This document shows positions 21,781 to 46,126 of a DNA stretch of 64,000 nucleotides, in pieces. Below the pieces are notes generated by a model. That model saw only the letters and a list, made by a program, of their open reading frames with translations. It searched no databases and was not told the origin of the DNA. The DNA is from Ulva prolifera (taxonomy: Eukaryota; Chlorophyta; Ulvophyceae; Ulvales; Ulvaceae), in contig CM041202.1 of the NCBI GenBank assembly GCA_023078555.1, positions 1,360,022-1,424,021 on the forward strand. Direction: 5' to 3'. Position 1 is the stretch's first letter. The number at the start of each line of letters is the position of its first letter. The position numbers and the translations under genes were made by a program.

Positions 21781-21968
21781 AAGCTATAGGCAGTAGCGTC
21801 TCGCGCATCGCGCGGCTGGACGCCAAATCTTCACACGAGCCTCTACGAAGAACAGCCGATGCATCATTGCGATGACGCATGTCATCTCGGAGATATTCGA
21901 TCAAGTTCGCGCGCAGCTGTCGCATGCTCATCATGCATGCTCCGCATGAATACTGCACAACGGGAGAC

Positions 21969-22027
21969 TGTTGATTCGGATGAGATTCGGTTTTTGTGTT
22001 TATCTTCTCCCGTTCACTCTGTTGTAA
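21969..22027 (+). mobile_element. Family-1 tail fragment
   Basis: Only TGTTGATTCGGATGAGATTC to CCCGTTCACTCTGTTGTAA remains, with a T-rich variant in the middle. The 190 bases before it show no element homology. Confidence 0.75.
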
Positions 22028-22462
22028 CATGGTGATGCCGGATGCCACCGCCCTTGCTGTCTTCGGCACCCCTGCGCCAGGCGCGTCAGCGGTATGATGC
22101 GACAGGATAAAAGTCACCTCACCCGGTCTGCGTGCTGTAGCCAGCATCTACGCCTCTGCACATGTCAACGGCTGAACGCTCATCAGTGTTGCTCTCCGTA
22201 TCGAAAGCAAACGTCGATTGCGGCACGGATTGTGTGCGTGAGCGCTTGCCGAACTAGTGGATTGTAAGGTTAACTCTGTGCGGCGCCAAGCTTAAGGCGA
22301 TCACGGCGAAGACCCTGGGCCGGCATCTGCCTTCACCTGCCGGTGCTGCTCCTCTTCTTGCCATCCTGATTCGTTGGCATCATTCCAACGGCCATGATGG
22401 TCTCTGCTCGCCGCTCTGGCGTCAAATTTTGAATAGAGTCGTCGCGTCTGCCGGCCAGACGT

Positions 22463-22538
22463 CTCCGCACAGCTGTACCACCGCTGTGCGGAATGCCGTC
22501 GACGGCATTCTGCACAGCGGTGGTACAGCTGTGCGGAG
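22463..22538. repeat. 76-bp near-perfect palindrome
   Basis: The two 38-base arms are complementary with one mismatch pair and meet at GTCGAC. The outer arm reads CTCCGCACAGCTGTACCACC. There is no loop, so it would extrude as a cruciform or fold into a full hairpin in RNA. Confidence 0.9.
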
Positions 22539-22706
22539 TGCACAGCGTCCGCCTGGTTGTCGTGCCATCAAATGTGCTTGAACATTGTGATTTGAAACAT
22601 AAACTCGGCACATGGACCATCTCCGAGTCATGCTATGAGGCATAGCATGACCCATAGCCTATGCGTGAATGTACAACGTTCTATGTTACACTCCCGTTCT
22701 ATGTGG

Positions 22707-22886
22707 TTTACAAAAGAGTGAACGGGAGAAACCAAACACTGAAACCGAGTCTGTGGTTTACAAAAGAGTGAACGGGAGAAAACAAACACTGAAACCGAGT
22801 CTTATTCGCATCAACACCAACATACACACACACGGTCACACTACAGCCGCGCCCACACTTCAGCTGAACTCAGTCCGGCAGGATGA
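22707..22886 (-). mobile_element. Two head-to-tail family-1 3' ends, minus orientation
   Basis: The segment TTTACAAAAGAGTGAACGGG to GAAACCGAGTC occurs at 22707-22752 and again from 22757. The second copy continues through the CACACA tract and ends at CAGTCCGGCAGGAT near 22886. The first is therefore a very short insertion beside the tail of the second. Confidence 0.8.
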
Positions 22887-25800
22887 TCACTACAGGAAAC
22901 TCGTGAGGCCTAGGGACAGGGCATCTGGTCCTTCTCGGCTTGGGCCTTCACTCGGAGGGCACATTTTGCCATTGTGTTCACAAAGGGCAGATCGCGGGTC
23001 TGGCGCTCACGTGGAAAGCTGACCTCAGATTCGAGAAGCTGGAAAGGGGTGGATTGTCTGGCGTGTGCATGAGGCCTGCTTGATGCAAGCCGTCTAAAAA
23101 GGTGACATATTGGATCGTGTGCATCGGGCGGCCTGTCGTGTGAGGTTGACCCATACGTACACAGCTTACTGTTGAAGACAGTTGACGTCAAAATCGGCAA
23201 CAGCAGTGTGGGAACACTGGTACACCTGCACCAAATGTCAGCAATTGGAACGAATTCGTGAAGTGTCACGAGTGTCCAACATTCTATTGCAGTGCAGGCG
23301 CTCGTGCGTTGGCTTGGATTGCACAGCATTCCGCAGTCACTCATACACGTATACATCAACGTCCATGATCTGCGGCGCGCAGTGACGGCATATCTTGTGG
23401 CATATCAGAGGACATGGCCATTCAGCCCGCGGGGCCTTGTCGACACACCCGGGAGAAAGCGTGGCGTCTACGTCTTCCGTTCAAGATGCAGCACATCGAG
23501 GGAACTAAACATATATTTCACATGTGGAATGTTGTAACCTTGTCCGTCGCAGGAACTGTATATGGACTGCTGGTAGACTTACTCTTGCGATGCGATCAGT
23601 GCTGCAACTTCTCAACTTGCGAAGAGTCTGGCCACGACCAGGTTGATCAATGCCAAACAAAAAACCTCATTGCAGACCACTTGCTGACGAGGTTGCCAAA
23701 TACATAGCCCTATCGTCGCACAGTAGTACCGCAGCGATCATCGTTTGAGCGTAGCGACCTTGCCTTCAGCAAGAAAAGACGTCGTACGATGGTGCACACG
23801 CCCCCCCTCAATGGTAAATTTTCGAATTCATCATGGAGTTACTACATGCTGTCCTCAAAACATGTGTTCCTGGGGGCCGTGTGGTTGCCCAGTTGTTCCC
23901 ACTGCGCTGGTCTCGTTCAACATTGCATATAGCAGCGGCGAGCTCTCCTACGCTCTATCAACGCACGCAAAGCTATTCGGCTACGTCTATCAGCGCATTC
24001 AACGTGCAGGGCGGTCAAACAAGCAGATTCACCTCCTTTTCAAGGACACACCGCGTTGCTGGCACTTCAGCATAGGTCCCTCCAGCAACAGATCTCTCAA
24101 ACGCCTCAGCAATATTGTTGAAGCGTTTCAGGTATTGCATTTCAGGGGTCTATACCCCTGAATTTGCAGATACAGACATCACTGACCTGCCACAACAATT
24201 GCGAGGTGAGAACTGGTCTCCTCTGTGCCGTCTTTTGGCAACCACTTTTGGCAACTGTGCACTAGTGCACAGTTGCCACTATTTATACTCATCTCAAGCT
24301 TGAGATGAGTATAAATCCATTGTGCTGGATGCTCTATCTAAGAGGATGTCCCAATTTCAGGCAACAACTGGAGACAGCACAACATCATGAAGTCGTGAAG
24401 TACCAACCCCCACAATCGACCGACTGCGGCTCACAGAAAAGGTCAAGTGGTTGTGCTTGATATGTACTGTCGGCTCTAAGTCTGCGCTCCGGAGGCATAG
24501 CTGCAGTGTCAGCGCTAGCACAGGTAAGTCAATTATACCTGTCTCTCTTACAAGTCTGGCGCCAAGCAAATATCAAAGCTGCTGATACTGTGACGGTCCG
24601 TTCACTAACGGTCCGTACACTGACGGGTTTCGGACATTTCGAGCCAACAGGTTTGCATGTACTGGATATGAGAGGTGCAGCAGGGGCATGTGTGGCATTC
24701 ATGACCTTTAATCTGATCACGCATTGCAACTATCTCACATCCTTTCTGTGCAGGGTGTTTTGCGATCCGTGGCCAACCAAGAGAACCAGATGCAAGGAGC
24801 TCACAAGAGTGATTGCAATAGAAAGCGGCTAGCAACAACTGCTCAACCATCCAAGTGTAGTAAGCGGCCTGCGCCAAAGGTATGATACCACACAGTCGAC
24901 CCGAGGAGATCATTTGTATGCACGTGAGCAGTCTATGACTGGATGAAACATACAAGTATGGATACAGATTTGCAACGTATGTTACTGGCCTGCAGCACCA
25001 GCAACGCTGCACAGCGTACAGTTGAACTGACACCTAGAGAACATCTCAGCATACTCATACATGCAGGTTGTGCCTGGCAGGCACTGGTCCCATGCAGAGA
25101 GCATCCCATCAGCTGCAACAGAAGTGAGGATGGCTAGCAAGCACACAAAGACTCACCAGAGGCAGCCTCGTCCGAGCAGTAGGCTCCCTAGCTATTCCAC
25201 CTCCTTTCTAGTGAGCATGAGCCATTGCATCGCAGTGTACTTACCTTGTGTGTTGTGAGGGATCCCTGGGGAGCCGTGGGGTTGCAGGAGCAGAGTGCAG
25301 TGGACCAGTAGACGCTGTCATCATGGATATAATATGATCAGGAGTAACTTGTGATTGATTACTGCTGCACAGCCACTGATCTACCGTGCATTCTGCCTGG
25401 GACGCATGGCCTCCCGCCAGCATACGGAATCTGCCCTTTTCGCAAAGCAGGCAGAATCTGCCATCCAAATTCTCGAACTGGTCCTAATTTGGTGGAATCT
25501 GCTCGTGGACGTACGGCAAATTCTGCCTGTTGTGGCAACAGGGGCAATACTGGCGCACTTCGGAGCGGCATGTGTGCAAGGACTGTAACATCGCCATACA
25601 GCCCGCGGCTAGCCAATCAGGGAATGTAGAAGGGCACACACGGTATAGTATCTACGAGCTAACAAATATGTGAAGGCGCGCTTGTAATCCAGCGTGTTTT
25701 GGAGCTGTATAGCAGACGCGCGCAACAGCCACTGTGCCGATCGCTGTTGTCGTGGAATGTCTTTCTCAGGCTCCACGGTCCGCCAACACCCCAGAGTGCA

Positions 25801-26344
25801 GTCCAATGTGATCAGCATCACTTTTGCACCAACTTCGACGAAATTAGTGTGCAACTGAAGCCGACATGTACAGGCTGAACCGGCCTTGCACTGCATTGTC
25901 CAAATAGGGCAGTTTGCATGAGATCACCACAGCGATGCGGCTTTGGCGCACTTGCCAACATGTCGATAGACTAAAATATATGAATGATATTGACGCCGGC
26001 GGCATGGCAAATAACCTTTCAAGGACTCTGAACCAGCTGTTTCCAAGTGGTCTGCCTTTCCAACATCAGCCCCAAACCTAGCCAAATGTGCCCCAGTTGC
26101 CCTCACCAAATTCAGCATAGTGGCATCTGAAATTTGGCCCTTTCGCCCTCAGGGACCAGCCGAGTTTCCTGTAGTGTGACGTGACCAATGTTGATGTCGA
26201 CTCGGAGCGCTGAGCTCAGCTGAGCGCCACGACTAGCATGCGACGTAACAACTTTCGTCTGTACTCTTGAGATGTCGCTCACTCACACCCGCGCCGTACT
26301 TCACAGTCGAACCGGGGCTACCGGACTATGGCCTGCGCGGTTGC
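22887..26344. other. No gene recognised; contains palindromes
   Basis: Both strands have only short frames without motifs, no exon series like those of genes A-D, and no retroelement end. The notable structures are the paired palindromes at 24249-24316, a TTCAGGGGT..ACCCCTGAA hairpin around 24147-24165 and repeated AATCTGCC words at 25430-25530. Confidence 0.4.
24249..24316. repeat. Two adjacent perfect palindromes (30 and 36 bp)
   Basis: 24249-24278 is a perfect palindrome centred on CTAG (arm TGGCAACTGTGCACT). Two bases later 24281-24316 is another, centred on AAGCTT (arm ATTTATACTCATCTCAAG). Neither has a loop or mismatch. They are not related to each other in sequence. Confidence 0.9.
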
Positions 26345-26590
26345 AGTGTGATCGTGTGTATGTGTGTGTTGCTGTTGATTCGGAAGAGATTCGGTGTTTT
26401 AACAATATTTTGTTTGTCTTCTTCCGTTCGCTCCCTTGCAGTATATCTCGAGATAAATCGCATGGGCGCTGCTGTAGTGCGGCCGTGCGTGTGTGGCTGT
26501 TGATTCGGATGAGAATCTTTCGTGGAGTTTGTATCGTGTTGTTTGTGAGTCACAAAAGAGTGTGTGCAGTTCCCGTTCACTCTTCTGTCA
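26345..26590 (+). mobile_element. Two diverged family-1 3' ends in tandem
   Basis: The first (26345-26440) has GTGTGTATGTGTGTTG, GATTCGGAAGAGATTCGG and a degenerate CTTCCGTTCGCTCCCTTG tail. The second (26485-26590) has GTGTGTGGCTGTTGATTCGG, GATGAGAATC and CCCGTTCACTCTTCTGTCAA. Both are old copies with substitutions in the tail. Confidence 0.65.
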
Positions 26591-26965
26591 AGTGTTACAA
26601 AAGAGTAGTCGCTCATGCGTCAATCCAGGGTGTCGGTCACACGACGCACATCCGGCGGAGCCGAACTTGACGTAAACGTGCCGTCGAGCGTTATCATCAG
26701 GGGGCAAGTATGTTTCATTCACCATCGCGTTTCGGGGAACACACACAGCCCGCAGAAGGCAAGCCGCTTGCGGCAGCGCGAAGTGCGCACTCCCAAGCCA
26801 GAGAAGGCAGACACGCAGATACCCACACGCACGCCCGGCCCGGCATGATCGCAGCTTCACGCCCTGATGATTGTGTTGTGCAGTCTCTGTATTTGCCTAT
26901 GGCCGTTCATTCTTCTGTAACAATACCCTCTGTCGCCCTGGCACGTGTGCTGTTTGTAAATGTTG

Positions 26966-27012
26966 TTCACAAAAGAGTGAACGGGAGAAAGCAAACACTG
27001 AAACCGAGTCTC
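26966..27012 (-). mobile_element. Family-1 tail, minus orientation
   Basis: TTCACAAAAGAGTGAACGGG followed by AAACACTGAAACCGAGTC. It stops there; only about 45 bases are recognisable. Confidence 0.7.
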
Positions 27013-28493
27013 TGTAAATGAAACGGGCTGTCTTTGCAAGCGCAGGCGTGTACCCCTGCGCTTGCGGTCGTGCACATATGCCCGACCGCAGCAACCGATC
27101 GCGAGGAATCTGCACGCCCGCAGCAAGCATCTGCCATGGCAACCAAAAAAATAAATTATGCTGATTGTGAATGCATCCGCGCGCGGCGTCCTTATGCAGC
27201 CATTCGGTGCAAAGTCAGGATGGCGGAGGCCGAAGCTCTCTCTCATGTGGCCACAATTGAGTCACACCACGAGACGCAACAGAGTGCTGAACCGTGACGC
27301 GTCATAATGTCGTCGAAAATAGTACAGAGTCATGTCGATGTCGCGCAGCGCCAGGACGCGCACGACGTCGCATGAGCAGCTGCTTCAAGCGCTCACACAT
27401 TGCGAGCTGGTGTGTGTATGGCTGTTGTCGGGCCGTTTGTGTGGGGCTGTGGAATTGGACAAGTTTCTTTAGTTGTGTGCGACTGTTCCAGTTCAATCTT
27501 CTGTAACAAATTTACAGCTGTTGGCGGGGTGCATGCTGGCGCGCATTGGTGTAAGTGTGCCGGTCTGTGCAGCGTGCTGGTCGCTGCTCCAGCGTTTTGT
27601 GTCCTTCAGTGTCACGTAGGTGTACCTGCCACTCCAGCTTTTTTCTTAAGCGAGCAACACGTGGCGAGCCGTTGCAGCGCTGCCCCACGAACCCGCATGC
27701 ATGTGTAATGACCATGCAAGGCAACGGTCTCGGAGTGAGCTTGCGGTGGGCTTGACAATCTGGCACACGCACGAGACGCAGAGTGCCGAGACGCACACGC
27801 GGCCGCGGCGAGGCGACGTCACGCAGCTGCTACGTGGAGGTGCCTGTGGCCATGACCGTCAGCTGCCTCCCAATGTTCATCGAAAGTCAAGCCGTGTAAT
27901 CTCACATCACAATGCACCCCTATCCTAGCGAAATGATAGCTTGCCTTCGAGCTCGGCTATGATCCTTCTCAGAGCTGAGATGGATTAATTGACAGCTGGC
28001 AGCCCTGTAGTTGCACGAATTCTGAAGGCCGTGAATGCCATCACAGTGGTGTGCCCTGCAGAGATTGTGCCATCACAGTGGTGTGCCCTGCAGAGATTGC
28101 ACGCATGGAGCATCCACCTGTGATGATGCATGGACTGCGCGGCGCTGAGATGGTGGCCAGCTGTATTGCTGTACTACTAGTTGGGCTGTATCGGTGGCCA
28201 AAAACCAAAGCAGCACTTCTGGTATTTTCAGGGCTGCCATACAGCGATTATACCTGAATACTCAGCATTTTTACGTATGATCCGGGTGGACGATCTGCCA
28301 CCGACACACATGCCCCCGTCCGGCAGGATCGGGTCCTCACGCAGCATTCTACTGGTTGCGCAACCCCTGCCCACACGTGCTTCTGCGGAGTCGCACTGTA
28401 ACTAGGCAGCATGTGCCTGACACTGGCTCGGTGCATGCAGGGATATCTCGGAGCAACCACCCGTGGCCACTACTGTCCATGAGGCAGTCAGCC
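27013..28493. other. Intergenic stretch before gene B
   Basis: No gene is supported. A hairpin (CAAGCGCAGG..CCTGCGCTTG, 27037-27067) lies at its left side, a strongly diverged family-1-like 3' end may lie at 27405-27508 (GTGTGTGTATGGCTGTTG to TTCTGTAACA), and a 32-bp direct repeat is at 28036-28099. Confidence 0.4.
28036..28099 (+). repeat. 32-bp tandem duplication
   Basis: The 32 bases starting TGCCATCACAGTGGTGTGCC at 28036-28067 are repeated exactly at 28068-28099. Confidence 0.9.
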
Positions 28494-41707
<13,214 letters not shown>

Positions 41708-44700
41708 AGTTGATGTTTGTCTGACAGCCATGCTCCGCACTGGACCGATGAGATTAATCGTTAGCCACTGGCGTGAACATTCACCTGGGGATCTGGCATA
41801 TGGTATCATTTCTTTGGAACTTGAAGGTGCATGTACATGTTGAGGCCTCCGGGTATCTAGGGACCAGGGCAGGACATGCCAATGGTCGTCTGAGCATAGC
41901 GGGCAGTTGTGCTGATGTTGTGATTCATAGAATGTGCCGCTCCGTCCATGACTCATGGAGCTGCAACACACCCACAATTGTGGCTCGTGGTCGTTGTGCA
42001 AGAGTCTATACCGCCCTGTCGTAGGCAGCGCAGGCTTGGGTCCAACCCGAGTGTTTGTCACCTTCAAGCTGGGCAGGTGCAACAAGTGCCTCTTCTGCAC
42101 CGTTGGTGTGAGCGAAGGGGCAGCAGCTTGGATTGCTTTCTTTTTTGGGCTGCTGTGTGAGCAGCTGCGGTTGGTCAGCTCGCGTGCGCATGCATGTATT
42201 GTGTTTTGATGCATTGTTCTGAGTGGTCGTGATGTATCCACATCTCTGTAGGCAATGGTGCTCTCCCTTGTGATGTGTGACACTTGTAAGCATCCGCAGA
42301 TTGATGGAGGATTGGTTGTGAACTTGGAAAACAAAGTTATCACTGGTTTGCTGTTGCCACATTCCTACCTACCTTGTCATCATGCACAATGTGGCAAATG
42401 CGGCATCTCCTGAATGGTATACATTTGCATATATCGAGCTGGAACACCACTGTGTGTATTAATTTAATTGCAGCCTCCTACCAATGGCATGTCAAATGGA
42501 GGACGCATCCGTCGCAACTGACACCCACTGGCACTCGTTCTCAATGCTGTGGACTCCACCCCTCCTTACGTGCCACCTCCAATTTGTCTGTCGTGACTGA
42601 CTGTCGTGATCAACTGTCGTGATTGACTGTTGACAACGCCCAGCACTATCGAGTACAAAATGCAGCAGCCAATCTGCCCAGGCAGACCCACAGAGAGCAA
42701 GCACTAGTCTCGCCAGACCCAAAAAGACATCTCTTAACAACCGGTAACAATTCTGTGCGTGCCAGCTCCTAGGGACGCGGTCAATGGCGTCCCAGGGAAG
42801 CAAACATGGCAGAGCATGCGCTGTACCGCCCGCAGCAACACTACAGACCATTTATGACGCATCAGGATGCAGAAGAGGCATATTAAGGGTGTTCTGGGGC
42901 CATCAGGCATGCTTCCGGTACCGCTGGGCGCGTTTTCGTGCTCGCTGGGCACAATGGGGCTTTTTGCAGTTTCTCTTTTTGCCCAGCCATGCACGCGGAT
43001 TTCGGGCCAAAGGTCGACTTCGCCTAGCGACTTAATACAAAGATACAGCAGCATTAAGGAAGATGCTGCGAGTCTATAGACGTTCCCAGCGCTATCTGGA
43101 GCTTCCTGAGGTGCTCGCGGTTCAATTGGACGTGCAGGAGGCCTGAGTGCCGACCCCCCTTTCCCGTGCTTGCAAGCACGGGATGGCCTGTTCCAGATCG
43201 CGCATGCTATTTGGCAAGCATGTATTTTGCAGGTGATGGAAGTTGCTTTCACGTTGGCGCCGCTGAAGGGATGAAGCGGTTCACATATGCATGGGTTTTC
43301 AGAGCTGGCCCGACAATGAAGAATGGCACGGTTGTGTGTAGGTTATGTCGTCAGATATGCAGCCCGTGGTGGTTTCCAAGTTCAATGCAGAATTTGCGAT
43401 ATGCCTGGGATCTTGGAGAGCCTGCAATCAAGGATGTTGCGGCTCATGGCATTATTGCGCCAGGCGCCACTGTCTCGCGAATTGCCAGACCGCATTCACG
43501 AGGCGCCGTGTCGCGCAAGTCGTGCAATAACTCCCATTGCGACCCATTGTTGAATATGCGAAAATTCATCTACTGACGATGACTCAGGTTACCGTTCATT
43601 CCGCACGGCCCAGTACAGTCTGTCGTGCATGCGCAGCGGTGCAGGACTCTGCGTGCCTTGCTCTTCGTAGTCCAGTACTTACTTAGCTGAGGCCCTTTGC
43701 AGTTATTCAATATTTTCGTGCCTTGCGTGGCAATGGGCGTTCCGGCCGCTGAGGATGATCTGATCACGTTGTTGCGTTCCTGCTCAGACCTAGAGTCCGG
43801 CTGTCGCTTTACGTACTGCTATAAAATTTTGCACCATGGCAATTCGTCTTCGGACGGGCTATTGCGCGAGGCTACATGCCGCTGCCACGTTCTCGCAGGT
43901 GCCATCTGAGCTAGGTACCTATTGATGACTTGATGACACTTACAGTGGCCCTCTCGTGAAGTGGCGTTGGAAAAAGCACCAATGTGGAGACATTCAGTAC
44001 GTTCATGGCTGCATTCAGGTGCTCATGGTCAGGGAATGTGGGGCCTCAGGCGCAGCGCTGGCAGAACATGTCGCAGAGCACCACATGCTGTTAACAGCAA
44101 ACACTGAAACCCCATCTGTAGGTAGACATACGACTTGATGACCTGTAGCTTTGGGCATCTGTTTCAGGAAGTCCTACTGGGCATTCGAAGCAAAGTCACC
44201 CAATGAGCAGATCCTGACCCCCAATTTGTTGCGAACTGTCACCAGTACTCCATTGAAGCCACTGCCCTGTCTGGAAGCAAGGCTGCTAGACGTTGTCCAC
44301 ATAGCTAGCTTTGCACATGCTGGGTCGGAGTGTCCCATGCTGGCATGTGCACCTGACAGCATCATACAAGGCTATGCTGGCCCAACTGCTCTCAGCATCG
44401 ACTCAAGCTGAAGTGCAATGGCCTGCTGAGAGGTACATTCCATCTACTTCCATCATATCTAATAAGCTCTATGATCACTGCTGCCGCCCACTGCCTGGAG
44501 ACCTGTCGGGGCCCCACTGCCACGTTGAGAGCAGCATCGGTCTCTGGTGCTTCAGAATCATGCTCCTTCTGCAGATTTAGGAGCCTCCGGGCATCTGATG
44601 GACAATCTGTTAAGCCCGATGCCCTGGCTTACGCCATATAGGGCAATCCTGGCATCCCGGCTCATATCATCATGGGAACTGCCTGCTCCACAGCTCTGTA

Positions 44701-46126
44701 AGGGTTGCAGGCATGTGCTCCTCATGGTTCCATACATTGGGCACCCCACAAGGTGCCAAGAACATGCTCCAAAGCGGAGTGTCCGTGGCAGGAGTGGTTC
44801 TCCATGTGCGCTGCCTGCCCCTCGTGCAATGCCAGAGCCTATGTGAAGCATAGACTGGAGCATGTGACGTTGCAGTTCTTGTAGCTGTGCAGCCGTGATG
44901 CCCCGCTAGAGCGAGGCGCAGGCCTGAGTGAGCATGTAGGGCACCTTCAAGCCATGGTGCACACCTGTGGCCATTACACACTCCCTGCCCCACATGCACC
45001 AATGGTGAGTCGCCATTCAGCACAGCTCCGCATAGACAGTTGCAACGCTGACTGCAAGTAAGCGCGTTCGGCATAAGCAATTTAGACCCATAAGTATACT
45101 TGATCGACCGTCGCGTCCGCGCGTCTTGAACCCAGTCCAATATAGCATGTTCATCTTCTGCCAGGTGGCAGCTTCATTGCCGATGCATGCGCGTACATGC
45201 ATGGGGCTTGGATTTGTGATGCATCCGAGCATCACGGTGCATTACTGTTGCTCTTGCGACGCGTGGGCGATCAGTGCTCTGCAAGGTGGGCAGTACGTAA
45301 TGACGCTTAAAGACGATCGGCGTTGCAGCAACTTGTCGGCCAAGCACAACGCCTCCTGCCACAGTACATATATAGTCGCGGCGCACCACGATGACATCAA
45401 GCTAGACCGAGAATTCCATCCGTCGGTGCTGCAGACACAGCTATAGCTTGGCTTTGGACATATATAGTCATCTTTCCGTGAATTCTGTGAACTGCTTCGG
45501 CTTAAGCTTGCGACATCGCCAGTAGCGTTCCGGAGTCCTTATTGCCGGTGTGCTTCCCTCATTGTTCGCCACAGGCCATGTTGCATCGTCCCAGCGACCA
45601 TGGTACTTGAGAACTACATGATTGGACGAGTCAGCTGGTGCTGGAAATATGAGAGGTCGAGATCCATCGTGCATGTGTGTCTGGATCTGGCATCTCACGA
45701 CGTGGCGACCACCGTGAACATTCACGCACATGCATGCGTATGCACCCGCCTTCATACTGTCAGTAGCTGCTTCGCGCTGTACGACCTTGTGCCTCGATGA
45801 ACCTCTGCCGCGAAATCAGTCCGATTGGCCCTGTCAAATACATGACAATATGTGATGCATTTTAATCTGATGGCGCCGTAACCTGCAAACCTACTATCAT
45901 GGCAGCATAGCTCGGCATTGTGACAGCCGAGATCGCAATGCTGCACTTGCTATAACAAAACGGAGACCGTGTTCTTTCCATAGCTTGCATGTGTCTGGGT
46001 GGGATTAAATCTCGGGAAGACAACCTTGTGTTTTTTTGTGTCGTTGCCTGTACAGGCCTGTACGTGTTCACTCTTTGGTATGAAACGTCTTGTGGCCGGC
46101 ACAGAGCCCCACAGCTTGAGTCCGCC
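41708..46126. other. Intergenic region between genes B and C
   Basis: No gene is supported. The region contains a 20-bp palindrome CCCGTGCTTGCAAGCACGGG (43163-43182). A minus-strand frame at 45468-45755 (containing HVVLKYHGRWDD) and a plus-strand frame at 45126-45446 are both kept open in copy 2, but neither has recognised motifs. A TGTAA 580 bases after the gene B stop (near 42286) might end its transcript. Confidence 0.4.

Noticed and set aside
43166-43576. Possible BED-type zinc finger (NGTVVCRLCRQI) of a hAT transposase in the B-C spacer
   Set aside because: Only one CxxC is visible, no downstream transposase motif follows, and the inserted element in copy 2 interrupts the region.
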